The notes under the pieces are model-generated. The model was not told the origin of the DNA. It did no database searches and worked only from the letters and a program-made list of their open reading frames with translations. From an uncultured Rhodospirillaceae bacterium (lineage in GTDB: Bacteria > Pseudomonadota > Alphaproteobacteria > Reyranellales > Reyranellaceae): a stretch of 64,000 nucleotides of DNA. This document shows, piece by piece, positions 52,372 through 63,334 of the stretch (position 1 is the first letter of the stretch; every line of letters begins with the position of its first letter). The stretch spans positions 248,001 to 312,000 of the forward strand of contig CAMFGZ010000001.1 of the NCBI GenBank assembly GCA_945952105.1, written 5' to 3'. The position numbers and the translations under genes are program-made.

Positions 52372-53493
52372 ATGGCGCGCACGGCCGATGTGGTGATCAT
52401 CGGCGGCGGAATACACGGCTGCTCGACGGCGCTGCATCTGGCGCTGCGTGGCCTGAAGCCGATCCTGATCGAGAAGGACTATGCTGGCCGCCATGCCTCG
52501 GGCGTGAATGCGGGCGGCGTGCGCCAGCTCGCGCGCGATGTGCACGAGATCCCGCTGTCGATCTCCTCGATGGACATCTGGGAACGTATCGAGGAGCTGG
52601 TCGGCGACGATTGCGGCTTCGACGCGCATGGCACGGTGCTGGTGGCCGAAAGCGAGGCCGAACTGGCGGGCTTCCGCGAGAGGGTCGACGATCTCAACCT
52701 GCGTGGCTTCGTGCACGAGGAACTCATAGACGCCGCCGAACTGCGCCGCCTTGTGCCCGCGGTGTCCGAGCATTGCCCCGGCGGTGTGGTCTCGCGCCGC
52801 GATGGCGCTGCCGATCCCTTTCGCACCACGCAGGCCTTTCGCCGCCGAGCGGTGGAAAAAGGTGCCGAGGTGATCGAAGGCGTGACCGTTACCGGCCTCA
52901 CCCGTATCGGTGCAAACTGGCGGGTCGAGACGAGCGCCGGCGTCTTCGAGGCGCCGAGGATCGTGAACGCTGCCGGTGCGTGGGCCGACCGGATTGCCGC
53001 GATGCTGGGCGAACCGGTGCCGCTTTCTGTCGTGGCGCCGATGCTGATGGTCACCAGCCGACTGCCTCCCTTCATCAAGCCGGTCGTCATCCTTCGCGGC
53101 CGCAAGCTCTCCTTCAAGCAGCTCGAGAACGGTACCGTGGTGATCGGTGGCGGACATCTCTCGACACCGTATCGCGACAGCAACGAGACGGTGCTCGATT
53201 GGGAGAAGCTCGCCATCAGCGCCCGCACGGTGTGGGAGCTGTTCCCCGCGATGCACGAGGCCACCATCGTGCGTGCCTGGGCCGGCATCGAGGCCTACAT
53301 GCCGGACGGCATTCCCGTGGTCGGCAAGAGTTCGACCTCCGAAGGCGTCTTCCACCAGTTCGGCTTCTCGACCCACGGTTTCCAGCTCGGACCGGGCACC
53401 GGAGCGATGATGGCAGAGCTTGTCGCCACCGGCTCGACCAACACCCCGATCGACGGGCTGGGTATCGAGCGGTTTCAGACCAAGCAAAAGTAA
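52372..53493 (+). CDS. FAD-dependent DAO-type oxidoreductase, second
   Basis: A 373-residue DAO-fold enzyme with the FAD loop VVIIGGGIHGCSTALHLAL and a C-terminal GIEAYMPDGIPVVG and FGFSTHGFQLGPGTGAMMAE, typical of sarcosine/glycine oxidase-type enzymes. It follows the OoxA-like gene by one base and ends the operon. It may oxidise the product of the trimeric enzyme, or serve as an alternate catalytic subunit. A dispersed repeat lies directly after. Confidence 0.88.
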   Translation: MARTADVVIIGGGIHGCSTALHLALRGLKPILIEKDYAGRHASGVNAGGVRQLARDVHEIPLSISSMDIWERIEELVGDDCGFDAHGTVLVAESEAELAGFRERVDDLNLRGFVHEELIDAAELRRLVPAVSEHCPGGVVSRRDGAADPFRTTQAFRRRAVEKGAEVIEGVTVTGLTRIGANWRVETSAGVFEAPRIVNAAGAWADRIAAMLGEPVPLSVVAPMLMVTSRLPPFIKPVVILRGRKLSFKQLENGTVVIGGGHLSTPYRDSNETVLDWEKLAISARTVWELFPAMHEATIVRAWAGIEAYMPDGIPVVGKSSTSEGVFHQFGFSTHGFQLGPGTGAMMAELVATGSTNTPIDGLGIERFQTKQK

Positions 53494-53494
53494 T

Positions 53495-53602
53495 GGTCCT
53501 CGCTGGCGCTCGGGATGACACCGCTGTTGGTTCGTCAGTCCGTGCGTCTAGGCACCCTTTTCATCCCACTAAAATTGTCGTCCCGAGCGTCAGCGAGGGA
53601 CC
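53495..53602. repeat. Dispersed palindromic repeat, copy 2
   Basis: Arms at 53495-53519 and 53577-53602 pair over about 25 bp with one indel and two mismatches; core GCTCGGGATGAC/GTCGTCCCGAGC and end GGTCC/GGGACC. Same core as copies 1 and 3. It fills the gap between convergent genes. Confidence 0.75.
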
Positions 53603-53603
53603 T

Positions 53604-54551
53604 TTAGTGCGCCGTCCGCCAGTCGTAGCCCAATCGCGGGAAATGCACCGCGACCTGGCCGACCTCGTCGTTCTCGTGCAGGAGCGCGATTTCGTCGGCG
53701 TCGATGAAGTGGACCTCGCCTTCGATCCAGTCCTTGGCATTGTCGGAGGCGCGGACGCGCGCGCGCTGGCCGGGCAGGGGGTCGCCTTCCTGCGGCTGGG
53801 AGGGGCGCGGCGTCGCGGGCCTGGCAGCGCGGGCTTCGGCCAGCGCTTCATCGGCGTCGATGTCGATGCGGGTGCCATGGCCGACCCCGGCCATGCGGTC
53901 GCGCCAGGCGATGAGGCGCGGATAGGCGTTCAACACCTCGCGGCAGTCGATGTGGCGGCCGCGGAAGAACCAGACGACGTGATAGGTCGCGAAGTCGGCG
54001 ATGCAGGGCGTGTCGCCCAGAAGGTAAGGTCTTCCGTCGGCCAGCATGTCGGCAATCCACTTCACCTGCGGACGCACGAGCTGGAGGTTGCGGTAGGCCG
54101 CCTTGCGAACCGCCTCGATCGAGGGCATCGGCAGTCCGTGCAGCCGGGCGCGATCGGCATGCAGCCCTTCGGGCATATGGTCGGCGTTGATGCCCGAGAC
54201 GTATAGCGCGGTCGGGCGCATGAACTGCTGCTCGGCCCACCAGGCGATGGCTTCGGCCGCGCCGGACGTCTTCGACGGATAGAATGTCGGCGTCGGCCTG
54301 CGCCGTTCCAGTTCCCGCGCGATCAGCTTGGTGTCGCACCAGACATCGGCGCCGTCCTGCAGCACCGGGGTGCGGCGATAGCCGCCGGTCAACGGCGTCA
54401 GCTTGGGCTTGGGCGCAATCGGTGGAATTTCGACGGCGCGCCAGGTCAGGCCCTTGAAGCCCATCATCAGCCGCGCCTTTTCGGCAAAGTTCGAGAAGTC
54501 GTACTGGTGGAGAATCAGGGTCTTCGGCAACTCAACGCTTTTCGGCGACAC
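53604..54551 (-). CDS. Glutathione S-transferase family protein with extra C-terminal domain
   Basis: A 315-residue GST-like protein. The thioredoxin-like N-domain has LILHQYDFSNFAEKARLMMG and TGGYRRTPVLQDGADVWCDT. The helical C-domain has YLLGDTPCIADFATYHVVWF. About 70 extra residues at the end (EGEVHFIDADEIALLHENDE) form a small added beta domain. The start is uncertain; GTG 54551 is chosen because ATG 54605 would overlap the acyltransferase gene and add a Cys-rich tail. It is 40 bp after that gene on the same strand. Confidence 0.82.
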   Translation of the reverse strand: MSPKSVELPKTLILHQYDFSNFAEKARLMMGFKGLTWRAVEIPPIAPKPKLTPLTGGYRRTPVLQDGADVWCDTKLIARELERRRPTPTFYPSKTSGAAEAIAWWAEQQFMRPTALYVSGINADHMPEGLHADRARLHGLPMPSIEAVRKAAYRNLQLVRPQVKWIADMLADGRPYLLGDTPCIADFATYHVVWFFRGRHIDCREVLNAYPRLIAWRDRMAGVGHGTRIDIDADEALAEARAARPATPRPSQPQEGDPLPGQRARVRASDNAKDWIEGEVHFIDADEIALLHENDEVGQVAVHFPRLGYDWRTAH

Positions 54552-54591
54552 GACTGAAACGTCTCCTGAACAGGGCAGGCAATTGTAGCGG

Positions 54592-55719
54592 CTATCGAAG
54601 GGCACCGCTCATGAAGAGGATTGCCGTCGCCATGGCGAGGATGGCGCCCGAAGCGAGGAGAAGGGCTCTCAGCAGGGCACGTCGGTTGCGGATCACGCGG
54701 CGCATGCGGATCGGCATCTCGACCAGATGATAGGTAAGGCTCGCCATGAGCCCGGCGAGGATCAGGCCCAGGGTCGCTTCGACGGGCGTGAGCAGGCGGC
54801 CCTGGACGGCCACGGCGAGCGACAGGAGGGGCCAGTGCCAGAGGTAAAGGGCGTAGGAGATCTTGCCGACGTAGCGGATCGCCCTGAGCCGCAGCACGGC
54901 GTAGTGGTCCCTGTCGAGTTCGAACAGGGCGAGCGCGCCCGCGGTGGCGAGGCAAGCGACCAAGGTCTTCACCGTGACGGCGAGAGGCCCCGGATCGCTC
55001 GGCACCAGGGGGGCGAGGATGATTGCGGCGACTGCGAGAAGCGACAGGCCGGGACGGAGCGGCTGGGGAGAGTCACGGTATTTCCGCACCAGGCAGAACA
55101 CCACGACGCCGAGTCCCAGTTGCCACAGCCTTCCAGGCAGCAGGAAGAAGGCGCTTCGCGGTGAAACGCCCATTGTCGCGAAGATCAGATAGAAGAGGAA
55201 TGACAGCGCTGTAGCGCCGATCAGCAGAGGCCAGAAAAGCGGGCGCCGCGCCGTCGTGAGCAGGCAGAGGCCCGCGAGCAACAGATAGAATTGCTCCTCG
55301 ACCGCGAGGTTCCATGTGTTCAGCAGCGGGTTGGCCAAGGGGGGAGTGAGGGCGTCACCTCCCATCCAGAAATGGAAATTCTGGAGGTAGAACGGCTGCA
55401 GAAGCAGTGACTGCCCGAGGATCGCGAGATCGCGTGGCTTCAGCAGGACGAAGCTCAAGACGGCCGTGAGCAATACGGTCAGGAAAAGCGTCGGCGCCAA
55501 CCGGCGGAAGCGGGCGGAATAGAAGTCGGTCAGGCTCGCCCGGCGCTCCAGGATCGGAAACAGATACGCACGCGAGATCACATAGCCCGAGATGACGAAG
55601 AAGATGTCGACGCCCAGGAAGCCGGTGGGCACCAGGCTCGGGTAGGCATGGAACAGGACGACCAGCATCACCGCAATGGCGCGGAGCGTGTCGATCTCTG
55701 GCAGGTACCGGCGTATCAA
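54592..55719 (-). CDS. Acyltransferase-3 family membrane protein (OafA/YrhL-like)
   Basis: A 375-residue membrane O-acyltransferase with about ten helices. The opening EIDTLRAIAVMLVVLFHAYP contains the conserved His; GFLGVDIFFVISGYVISR and RFRRLAPTLFL are family hallmarks. These acylate surface sugars or peptidoglycan, or lipids. The start appears to be TTG 55719, with the sequence MIRRYLPEID; no better start is seen. Its role in this genome is unknown. Confidence 0.88.
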   Translation of the reverse strand: MIRRYLPEIDTLRAIAVMLVVLFHAYPSLVPTGFLGVDIFFVISGYVISRAYLFPILERRASLTDFYSARFRRLAPTLFLTVLLTAVLSFVLLKPRDLAILGQSLLLQPFYLQNFHFWMGGDALTPPLANPLLNTWNLAVEEQFYLLLAGLCLLTTARRPLFWPLLIGATALSFLFYLIFATMGVSPRSAFFLLPGRLWQLGLGVVVFCLVRKYRDSPQPLRPGLSLLAVAAIILAPLVPSDPGPLAVTVKTLVACLATAGALALFELDRDHYAVLRLRAIRYVGKISYALYLWHWPLLSLAVAVQGRLLTPVEATLGLILAGLMASLTYHLVEMPIRMRRVIRNRRALLRALLLASGAILAMATAILFMSGALR

Positions 55720-55751
55720 CTAAGGAAGTTCCTGCGGGCGTGACCTCGGCA

Positions 55752-56549
55752 TCACGCCGCCTTCAGGACCCCGTCGTCCGCTTCGAGTGGCAAGGGGTGC
55801 CAATTGCGCGACACGACCCAGTCCGGTCGGGCATTGTCGCCGAGTGCCGGCCTGTTGGCGACGGTGTTGCACGACACATAGATGTGCCAGCGGTCGTCGG
55901 CGGAGAGATTGTGGCCGGAAGCGTGCAGCACGTTGCAATGGAACAGGACGCAGGTGCCGGCGCGGCCGGTGACGGCGATGGGCTCGGGCGAGTTCTTCAG
56001 GATCTCAATCATGCGCTGCTTCGGCATCGCCCAGAACTTGTACGAGGTCGATTCGTCGTAGACCGGCTCTATGCGGCCGATCTTGTGGCTGCCGGGGATC
56101 AGGTAGAGCGCGCCGCCCATCTCCGTCGTGTCGGTCATCATCAGGTTGAAGGTCGCCATGTCGGGCCGGCGGCAACCGTCGCGCATCCACGAGCCGTAGT
56201 CCTGGTGCCACTGCCAAACCGTGCCCTCGATGGCCGGCTTGGTGTTGATCTTGGTGTGATAGACATAGACGCCGTCGTCTTTCAGCACCTGCTGTACCGG
56301 TCGGAGCAGGCGTGGCGTGCGGACCAGCGCATGGAACGGTTTCGAGCGGGTCGGGCCGTCATCCTCGTGGACGCGGAAGATGCTGCGGACGCCGCCAGTA
56401 TGCTCGCGGACGACTTCTTCGCTCTGCACGCCGGAGAGCCTTGCGACTTCGCGGCGGAGGACGGCCACTTCGCTGCGGTCGAACAGGTTGGGGAACACCA
56501 GGAATCCGTCGCGATCGAATTGCTCGATCTGCTCGTCGGTCAACTCCAC
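55752..56549 (-). CDS. Phytanoyl-CoA dioxygenase (PhyH)-family protein
   Basis: A 265-residue Fe(II)/2-oxoglutarate oxygenase. Iron ligands are in WHQDYGSW (HxD) and later His in FHCNVLHASGHN. The opening QIEQFDRDGFLVFPNLFDRS is the PhyH hallmark. Substrates in this family range from fatty acyl-CoAs to ectoine and antibiotics; none can be read here. A GTG start at 56549 with GAGGCTG is used. It lies between the acyltransferase and a GNAT gene on the same strand, with a 42-bp gap to the latter. Confidence 0.87.
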   Translation of the reverse strand: MELTDEQIEQFDRDGFLVFPNLFDRSEVAVLRREVARLSGVQSEEVVREHTGGVRSIFRVHEDDGPTRSKPFHALVRTPRLLRPVQQVLKDDGVYVYHTKINTKPAIEGTVWQWHQDYGSWMRDGCRRPDMATFNLMMTDTTEMGGALYLIPGSHKIGRIEPVYDESTSYKFWAMPKQRMIEILKNSPEPIAVTGRAGTCVLFHCNVLHASGHNLSADDRWHIYVSCNTVANRPALGDNARPDWVVSRNWHPLPLEADDGVLKAA

Positions 56550-56591
56550 GATTCAGCCTCCCTTTCGTTTCGTCCTTGTTGCAACGCTAAC

Positions 56592-57035
56592 TCAAGGGTC
56601 CATTACGTAATAGACCTTTTTCTCGCGCCTGAAGCCGAGACGGTCGTAGAAGCGCTGCGATCCTGAATTTCCCTCTCCGGTTGTCCAGATGACGCGCGTG
56701 TCACCGCGCTCCCGTGCAACTACCCGGATGCCCACGATCAGTTTCTCGCCGACTCCCGCCGAGCGCGCGCTGCCGCTGACATAGAGCTCCTTGAGGAACA
56801 GCCCATGGGTCAGGTTGGGACCCGGGAAGTAGGGATTGAGGATGGCGAAGCCCAGCAGCTGCCCGTCCCGTTCCGCAACCAGGCACATGGTACCGCCAGG
56901 CGGCGCCTCGGTGAGGAAAGCGGCGCCGGCCATGCCGGCGCCCTTGGCGACGGGGTTGCCGTAATGGTGTTCATGCTCCTCGAGGAGGAGAGCGAGCTGG
57001 GTTTCGTCGCCCGGTTTTGCGTGCCTGATTTGCAT
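56592..57035 (-). CDS. GNAT-family N-acetyltransferase
   Basis: A 147-residue acetyltransferase. MQIRHAKPGDETQLALLLEE is a typical GNAT opening, FLKELYVSGSARSAGVGEKL is the acetyl-CoA loop, and SGSQRFYDRLGFRREKKVYY the C-terminal strand. It resembles the spermidine/diamine acetyltransferase-like single-domain type. Divergent from the FMN oxidase gene, with 75 bp between. Confidence 0.9.
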   Translation of the reverse strand: MQIRHAKPGDETQLALLLEEHEHHYGNPVAKGAGMAGAAFLTEAPPGGTMCLVAERDGQLLGFAILNPYFPGPNLTHGLFLKELYVSGSARSAGVGEKLIVGIRVVARERGDTRVIWTTGEGNSGSQRFYDRLGFRREKKVYYVMDP

Positions 57036-57110
57036 GGAAGCCCGTCTAACATCGCTGGCCCGCCGCCACAAAGACCGGCAAAATCGGCGCGCTCCGGGAG
57101 TTGGGAAACA

Positions 57111-58280
57111 ATGAAAGACGTCGTCAACATCGAGGATCTGCGCAAGCTCGCCAAGAAGCGCCTGCCCAAGATCGCCTACGATTTCATCGAGGGTGGCACC
57201 GACGACGAGGTGGGCCTCGTCACCAACGAGCAGGCCTTCCGCAAGGCGCGCATCGTACCGCGCTACCTGGTCGACGTCTCGGTGCGCGACCAGTCGACGA
57301 CCCTGTTCGGCCGGACCTATTCCAGCCCGATCGGCATTGCCCCCACGGGCCTCGCCGGCCTGTTCCGTCACGGCGCCGACCTGATGCTGGCCGAGGCCGC
57401 CCGCGACGCCAACGTACCCTTCATCATGTCGGGCTCGAGCACCGGTTCGATCGAGGATCTCGGCAAGCTGGCGCCCGACCACGGCTGGTACCAGCTCTAT
57501 TCCGCCAAGGACCAGGCCGTCTCGGAGGACATGATCAAGCGTTCGGCCGATGCCGGCCTGCGCACCCTGGTCTTCACCGTCGATGTGCCCGAGGGCTCGA
57601 ACCGCGAGCGCAACACGCGCAACGGCTGGTCGCGGCCTCTCCGGCTCACCTGGAAGACCAAGTTCGAGGCGCTGCTGCATCCGGCCTGGATGATGCAGTG
57701 GTTCCGCCACGGCACGCCCTACTTCGACAACTGGGCGAAGTATGCCGGCCCCGATGCGACGGCCGACAAGGTGGCCGACATGGTCGCCTACCAGAACCGA
57801 GCGCCGATGAGCTGGAAGCATGTCGAGCGTTTCCGCGAGCTGTGGAAGGGCAACTTCGTCCTGAAGGGCATCATGCATCCCGACGACGCGATCCGCGCCC
57901 AGTCGCTGGGCGTCGACGGCGTCATGGTCTCCAACCACGGCGCGCGCCAGCTCGACCTCGCGCCTTCGCCGCTCGAGGTGCTGCCGGCGATCCGCGACGC
58001 GGTCGGCGACAAGATGACGGTGATGTTCGACGGCGGCGTGCGCCGCGGCCTCGACGCCATCATCGCGCTCTGCATGGGCGCCAAGTTCGTGTTCGTCGGC
58101 CGCCCGACGCTCTACGGCGTGACGGCGGGTGGCGTCGAAGGCGCGGCCAAGGCGCTGCAAATCTTCAAGCGCGAGGTCGACATCAGCATGGCGCAGATCG
58201 GCGCCACCAGGATCGCCGATCTCGGACCCCAGTTCATGATGTGGAAGGATGAGGAGGATCTGCGCCGCAACCGGCGCTGA
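57111..58280 (+). CDS. lldD: FMN-dependent alpha-hydroxy-acid oxidizing protein
   Basis: A 389-residue FMN enzyme of the lactate/glycolate/mandelate oxidase family. FMN-site landmarks are IAPTGLAGLFRHGADLMLAE and WYQLYS, and the base His with substrate Arg is in VSNHGARQLD. FDGGVRRGLDAIIALCMGAK and FVGRPTLYG complete the phosphate loop. The likely reaction is oxidation of lactate or a similar 2-hydroxy acid to the keto acid. The ATG at 57111 follows GGGAG. It stands before a ZIP metal transporter, with no functional link. Confidence 0.9.
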   Translation: MKDVVNIEDLRKLAKKRLPKIAYDFIEGGTDDEVGLVTNEQAFRKARIVPRYLVDVSVRDQSTTLFGRTYSSPIGIAPTGLAGLFRHGADLMLAEAARDANVPFIMSGSSTGSIEDLGKLAPDHGWYQLYSAKDQAVSEDMIKRSADAGLRTLVFTVDVPEGSNRERNTRNGWSRPLRLTWKTKFEALLHPAWMMQWFRHGTPYFDNWAKYAGPDATADKVADMVAYQNRAPMSWKHVERFRELWKGNFVLKGIMHPDDAIRAQSLGVDGVMVSNHGARQLDLAPSPLEVLPAIRDAVGDKMTVMFDGGVRRGLDAIIALCMGAKFVFVGRPTLYGVTAGGVEGAAKALQIFKREVDISMAQIGATRIADLGPQFMMWKDEEDLRRNRR

Positions 58281-58327
58281 TCTGGGCTATAGTCCCTTCA
58301 TCGCGCTTCGGCGCGGGGTCCCGCTCT

Positions 58328-58360
58328 CTCGCCAGACCGTGCTTCGTTCTGGCGAGGGAG
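58328..58360 (+). promoter_or_regulatory. 5' leader hairpin covering the ZIP ribosome site
   Basis: A perfect 9-bp stem, CTCGCCAGA (58328-58336) with TCTGGCGAG (58348-58356), loop of 11 bases, immediately before the ATG at 58366. The right arm overlaps the GAGGGAG ribosome site at 58354-58360, so folding would partly hide it. No T-run. Possible metal- or RNA-based translational control. Confidence 0.5.
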
Positions 58361-58365
58361 TCTCG

Positions 58366-59160
58366 ATGCTTTCCGCTTTCGCTTCGTCGTCGCCGATCCT
58401 CGCGGGTTTCCTGGGAAGCCTGATTGCCGGGCTGGCAACGGGCATCGGCGCGTTGCCGGTGCTGGCGATCCGCAGGATTTCGGACCAGGCCCAGGACGTG
58501 ATGCTGGGGTTCGCCGCCGGTGTCATGCTCGCGGCCTCGTTCTTCTCTCTGATCCTGCCGGCGCTGGAGATTGTCGAGGGGCAGGGGAGTTCCAAGCTCG
58601 TCGCCGTAAGCATCGTCATAGCGGGCATTCTGCTGGGTGCGGCGAGCCTGTGGGCGCTGAACCGCCATATCCCACACGAGCACTTCTTCCTTGGGCGCGA
58701 GGGGCCCGATGCCAAGCACATCAAGCGCATCTGGCTGTTCGTGCTGGCCATCACGCTGCACAATTTCCCGGAGGGGCTTGCGGTCGGCGTGAGCTTCGGC
58801 GGTGACGATTTCGGGCGCGGGGTCGCGGTCGCGACGGGCATCGGGCTACAGAACATGCCGGAAGGCCTGGCCGTCGCCGTGGCACTGCTCGGCCTGCACT
58901 ATACGCGTCTGCAGGCTTTCCTCGTGGCCTTGCTGACCGGACTCGCCGAGCCGATCGGCGGCCTGATCGGCGTGGTGGCCGTCACCTGGGCGGGCTCCCT
59001 GCTGCCCTGGGGGCTTGCCTACGCGGCGGGGGCGATGATCTTCGTCATCAGCGACGAGATCATCCCCGAAACCCACCGCCGCGGCTTCGAGAACCATGGC
59101 ACGGTCGGCCTGATGATCGGCCTGGTGGTGATGATGTTCCTCGACGTCATGCTGGGCTGA
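58366..59160 (+). CDS. zupT: ZIP-family metal transporter
   Basis: A 264-residue ZIP transporter (zinc, iron or manganese importer) with about eight helices. The double metal-site motifs are TLHNFPEGLAVGVSFGG and QNMPEGLAVAVAL. The loop between helices 3 and 4 holds HIPHEHFFLGRE, a His-rich metal-binding patch. The ATG at 58366 lies under a leader hairpin. It could act as an importer or, in this GufA-like subgroup, in broader metal handling. Its last 14 bases overlap the broken gene that follows on the other strand. Confidence 0.88.
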   Translation: MLSAFASSSPILAGFLGSLIAGLATGIGALPVLAIRRISDQAQDVMLGFAAGVMLAASFFSLILPALEIVEGQGSSKLVAVSIVIAGILLGAASLWALNRHIPHEHFFLGREGPDAKHIKRIWLFVLAITLHNFPEGLAVGVSFGGDDFGRGVAVATGIGLQNMPEGLAVAVALLGLHYTRLQAFLVALLTGLAEPIGGLIGVVAVTWAGSLLPWGLAYAAGAMIFVISDEIIPETHRRGFENHGTVGLMIGLVVMMFLDVMLG

Positions 59161-59717
59161 TGGTGCCGACATTGGGCAGGAGATAATTCGGGACTCGGTC
59201 CGGCCGATAGCGTCGTGGACGATTTTGTCGGAAGGCGAGGCGTTCTTCAGACAAGAGCGGAAACAGCGGCACGATGTACGAGTTGACGTGGAAGCTTGAT
59301 GACACGACGCCCATGACGACCCAGCCGATAAAGTCGAGGCATTTCAATCCACCGCGGAACCTCATGCGGTGCCGGATCGGCACAAGACGCTGGTGCAATA
59401 GCTGCACGAAATCACGATAGAGGTACCGACCTGCCATGTTGCTCGACAGCAGAATGGTTTGCCCGTCCCTGAGGCTCAGTTCGCAGAAGAAGATGGTGGA
59501 GATGTCGCCGCGCGAGATGTAGTTGCTGCGCTCTGCCTCTTCACAGAAAAGCCGGACCTCGCGGATCCGGCTCTTCACAGAAAAGCCGGACCTCGCGGAT
59601 CCGGCTGAAAGGCATGACGGCCGATCGGCCGCCCTCGTTCACGAAGCACAAGCCGTCGGCGGTGATCTCGATATCGACATCACCGCCGGGCTCGTTGGTC
59701 AGGAACGGATGGCGCAG
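59147..59717 (-). pseudogene. Gene broken by a 34-bp tandem duplication (unknown family)
   Basis: On the minus strand an open frame encoding LTNEPGGDVDIEITADG and MPFSRIREVRLFCEE shifts frame after an exact 34-bp tandem duplication (59537-59570, 59571-59604). Removing one copy joins it to a second frame that runs on through AERSNYISRGDISTIFFCEL to YLLPNVGTISPA. The second part alone can start at GTG 59578 (143 residues). The 5' end has no good start codon, only CTG 59717 after a stop, so it may also be truncated there. A hydrophobic stretch (FIGWVVMGVVSSSFHVNSYI) suggests one membrane segment. Family unknown. Confidence 0.7.
59537..59604. repeat. Exact 34-bp tandem duplication
   Basis: Copies at 59537-59570 and 59571-59604 are identical. 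Each contains AGCCGGA/TCCGGCT, a small palindrome that may have caused slippage. The length is not a multiple of three, so it shifts the reading frame of the gene at 59147-59717. Confidence 0.92.
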
Positions 59718-59728
59718 GGCCTATCCGT

Positions 59729-60919
59729 TCAGTGCACGACCTCGAACAGGCCGGCGGCGCCCATGCCGCCGCCGATGCACATGGTCACGACGACGTTCTT
59801 GGCCTTGCGGCGACGGCCCTCGATCAGGGCGTGGCCGGTGCAGCGTGCGCCGGTCATGCCGAAGGGATGGCCGATCGAGATCGAGCCGCCGTTGACGTTC
59901 AGCTTCTCGTTGGGGATGCCGAGCTTGTCGCGGCAATAGAGGACCTGTACCGCGAAGGCCTCGTTCAACTCCCAGAGGTCGATGTCGTCCATCTTGAGGC
60001 CGAAGCGCTTCAGGAGCTTCGGGATCGCGTAGACCGGGCCGATGCCCATCTCGTCCGGCTCGCAGCCGGCGACGACCAGGCCCTTGTAGATGCCGAGCGG
60101 CTTCAGGCCGCGCTTGGCGGCTTCGGCATCGCTCATGATGACCGAGGCCGAGGCGCCGTCCGAGAGCTGGCTGGCGTTGCCGGCGGTGATCCACTTGTCG
60201 GGGCCGGCGACCGGCTGCAGCTTGGCCAGGCCCTCAAGCGTCGTGTCGGGACGGTTGCCTTCGTCCTTGGTGAGCTTGACCGTCTTTTTGCTGGTTTCCT
60301 TGGTGTTCTTGTCGGTGACCAGCATCGTGGTTTCCATCGCCACGATCTCGTCGTCGAACTTGCCGGCCTGCTGGGCGGCCGCGGTGCGCAGCTGGCTCTG
60401 CAGCGAGTACTCGTCCTGCGCCTCGCGGCTGATCTTGTAGCGCTCGGCCACCGTGTCGGCCGTGGTGATCATGGCGTGGTAGATGCCCGGCACGTGCTCC
60501 TGCACCCACGGGTTCACCAGGCGGTTCTTGTTGCCGCCCGGAGGGCCCTGGACCAGCGAGACCGACTCGAGACCGCCGGCGATCATCACCGGCACCTTGT
60601 CGACCAGCACGCGCTGGGCGGCCATCGAGATGGTCTGCAGGCCCGAGGAGCAGAAGCGGTTGACGGTCACGCCCGAGACGCTGACCGGCGCGCCGGCGCG
60701 CATGGCGGAAACGCGGGCGACGTTGGAGCCCGTGGTGCCTTCCGGCGCCGCGCAGCCCAGGATCACGTCCTCGACTTCGCCGAGATCGACCTTGGCGCGC
60801 TCGGCGGCGTGCTTGATCACGTGCGCGCCCATGTCGGCGCCGTGCGTGTCGTTGAAGATACCGCGGAACGCCTTGCCGATCGGCGTGCGGGCGGTGGAGA
60901 CGATTACTGCATCAGCCAT
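59729..60919 (-). CDS. fadA: Acetyl-CoA C-acyltransferase (thiolase, FadA)
   Basis: A 396-residue thiolase, the last step of beta-oxidation. The nucleophile Cys lies in [13 protein letters not shown], the other two catalytic residues in [10 protein letters not shown] (His) and CIGGGMGAA (Cys); NEAFAVQ is also present. The ATG at 60919 follows GGAGGAAAG. It follows fadB across a repeat and a 137-bp gap on the same strand, forming the usual fadBA pair for fatty acid use. Confidence 0.93.
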   Translation of the reverse strand: MADAVIVSTARTPIGKAFRGIFNDTHGADMGAHVIKHAAERAKVDLGEVEDVILGCAAPEGTTGSNVARVSAMRAGAPVSVSGVTVNRFCSSGLQTISMAAQRVLVDKVPVMIAGGLESVSLVQGPPGGNKNRLVNPWVQEHVPGIYHAMITTADTVAERYKISREAQDEYSLQSQLRTAAAQQAGKFDDEIVAMETTMLVTDKNTKETSKKTVKLTKDEGNRPDTTLEGLAKLQPVAGPDKWITAGNASQLSDGASASVIMSDAEAAKRGLKPLGIYKGLVVAGCEPDEMGIGPVYAIPKLLKRFGLKMDDIDLWELNEAFAVQVLYCRDKLGIPNEKLNVNGGSISIGHPFGMTGARCTGHALIEGRRRKAKNVVVTMCIGGGMGAAGLFEVVH

Positions 60920-60972
60920 TTTCTTTCCTCCTCGATTGCCGCCCGGATGGCACGGCACTGACTTCAGATAGT

Positions 60973-61044
60973 TGTCATCCCGAGGCCGAAGGCCGAGGGA
61001 CCTTTACTGTTCCGGAAAGGTCCCTCGCGGCGCTCGGGATGACA
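60973..61044. repeat. Dispersed palindromic repeat, copy 3
   Basis: Outer arms TGTCATCCCGAG (60973-60984) and CTCGGGATGACA (61033-61044) are perfect reverse complements; inner arms GGACCTTT and AAAGGTCC flank a short loop. Same core as copies 1 and 2. It lies between fadB and fadA. Confidence 0.78.
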
Positions 61045-61056
61045 GTGTGAGTAAGC

Positions 61057-63153
<2,097 letters not shown>

Positions 63154-63334
63154 GGACGTTCTCTTCCCTGGTGAATGCCGTTTGGACGGCTGGTCTTAGC
63201 AATCTCTGGCTGCCCCGCCCAGCGGCCTTGGGTTCCGCCCTGCGGAGATAGGTGCAGATACACAGCCTAGCCGCTTGCAATGTCAGCCGCTATGCATCGC
63301 CGCACAAAAACGAAACTGGGAGGTCTTCGAACCA

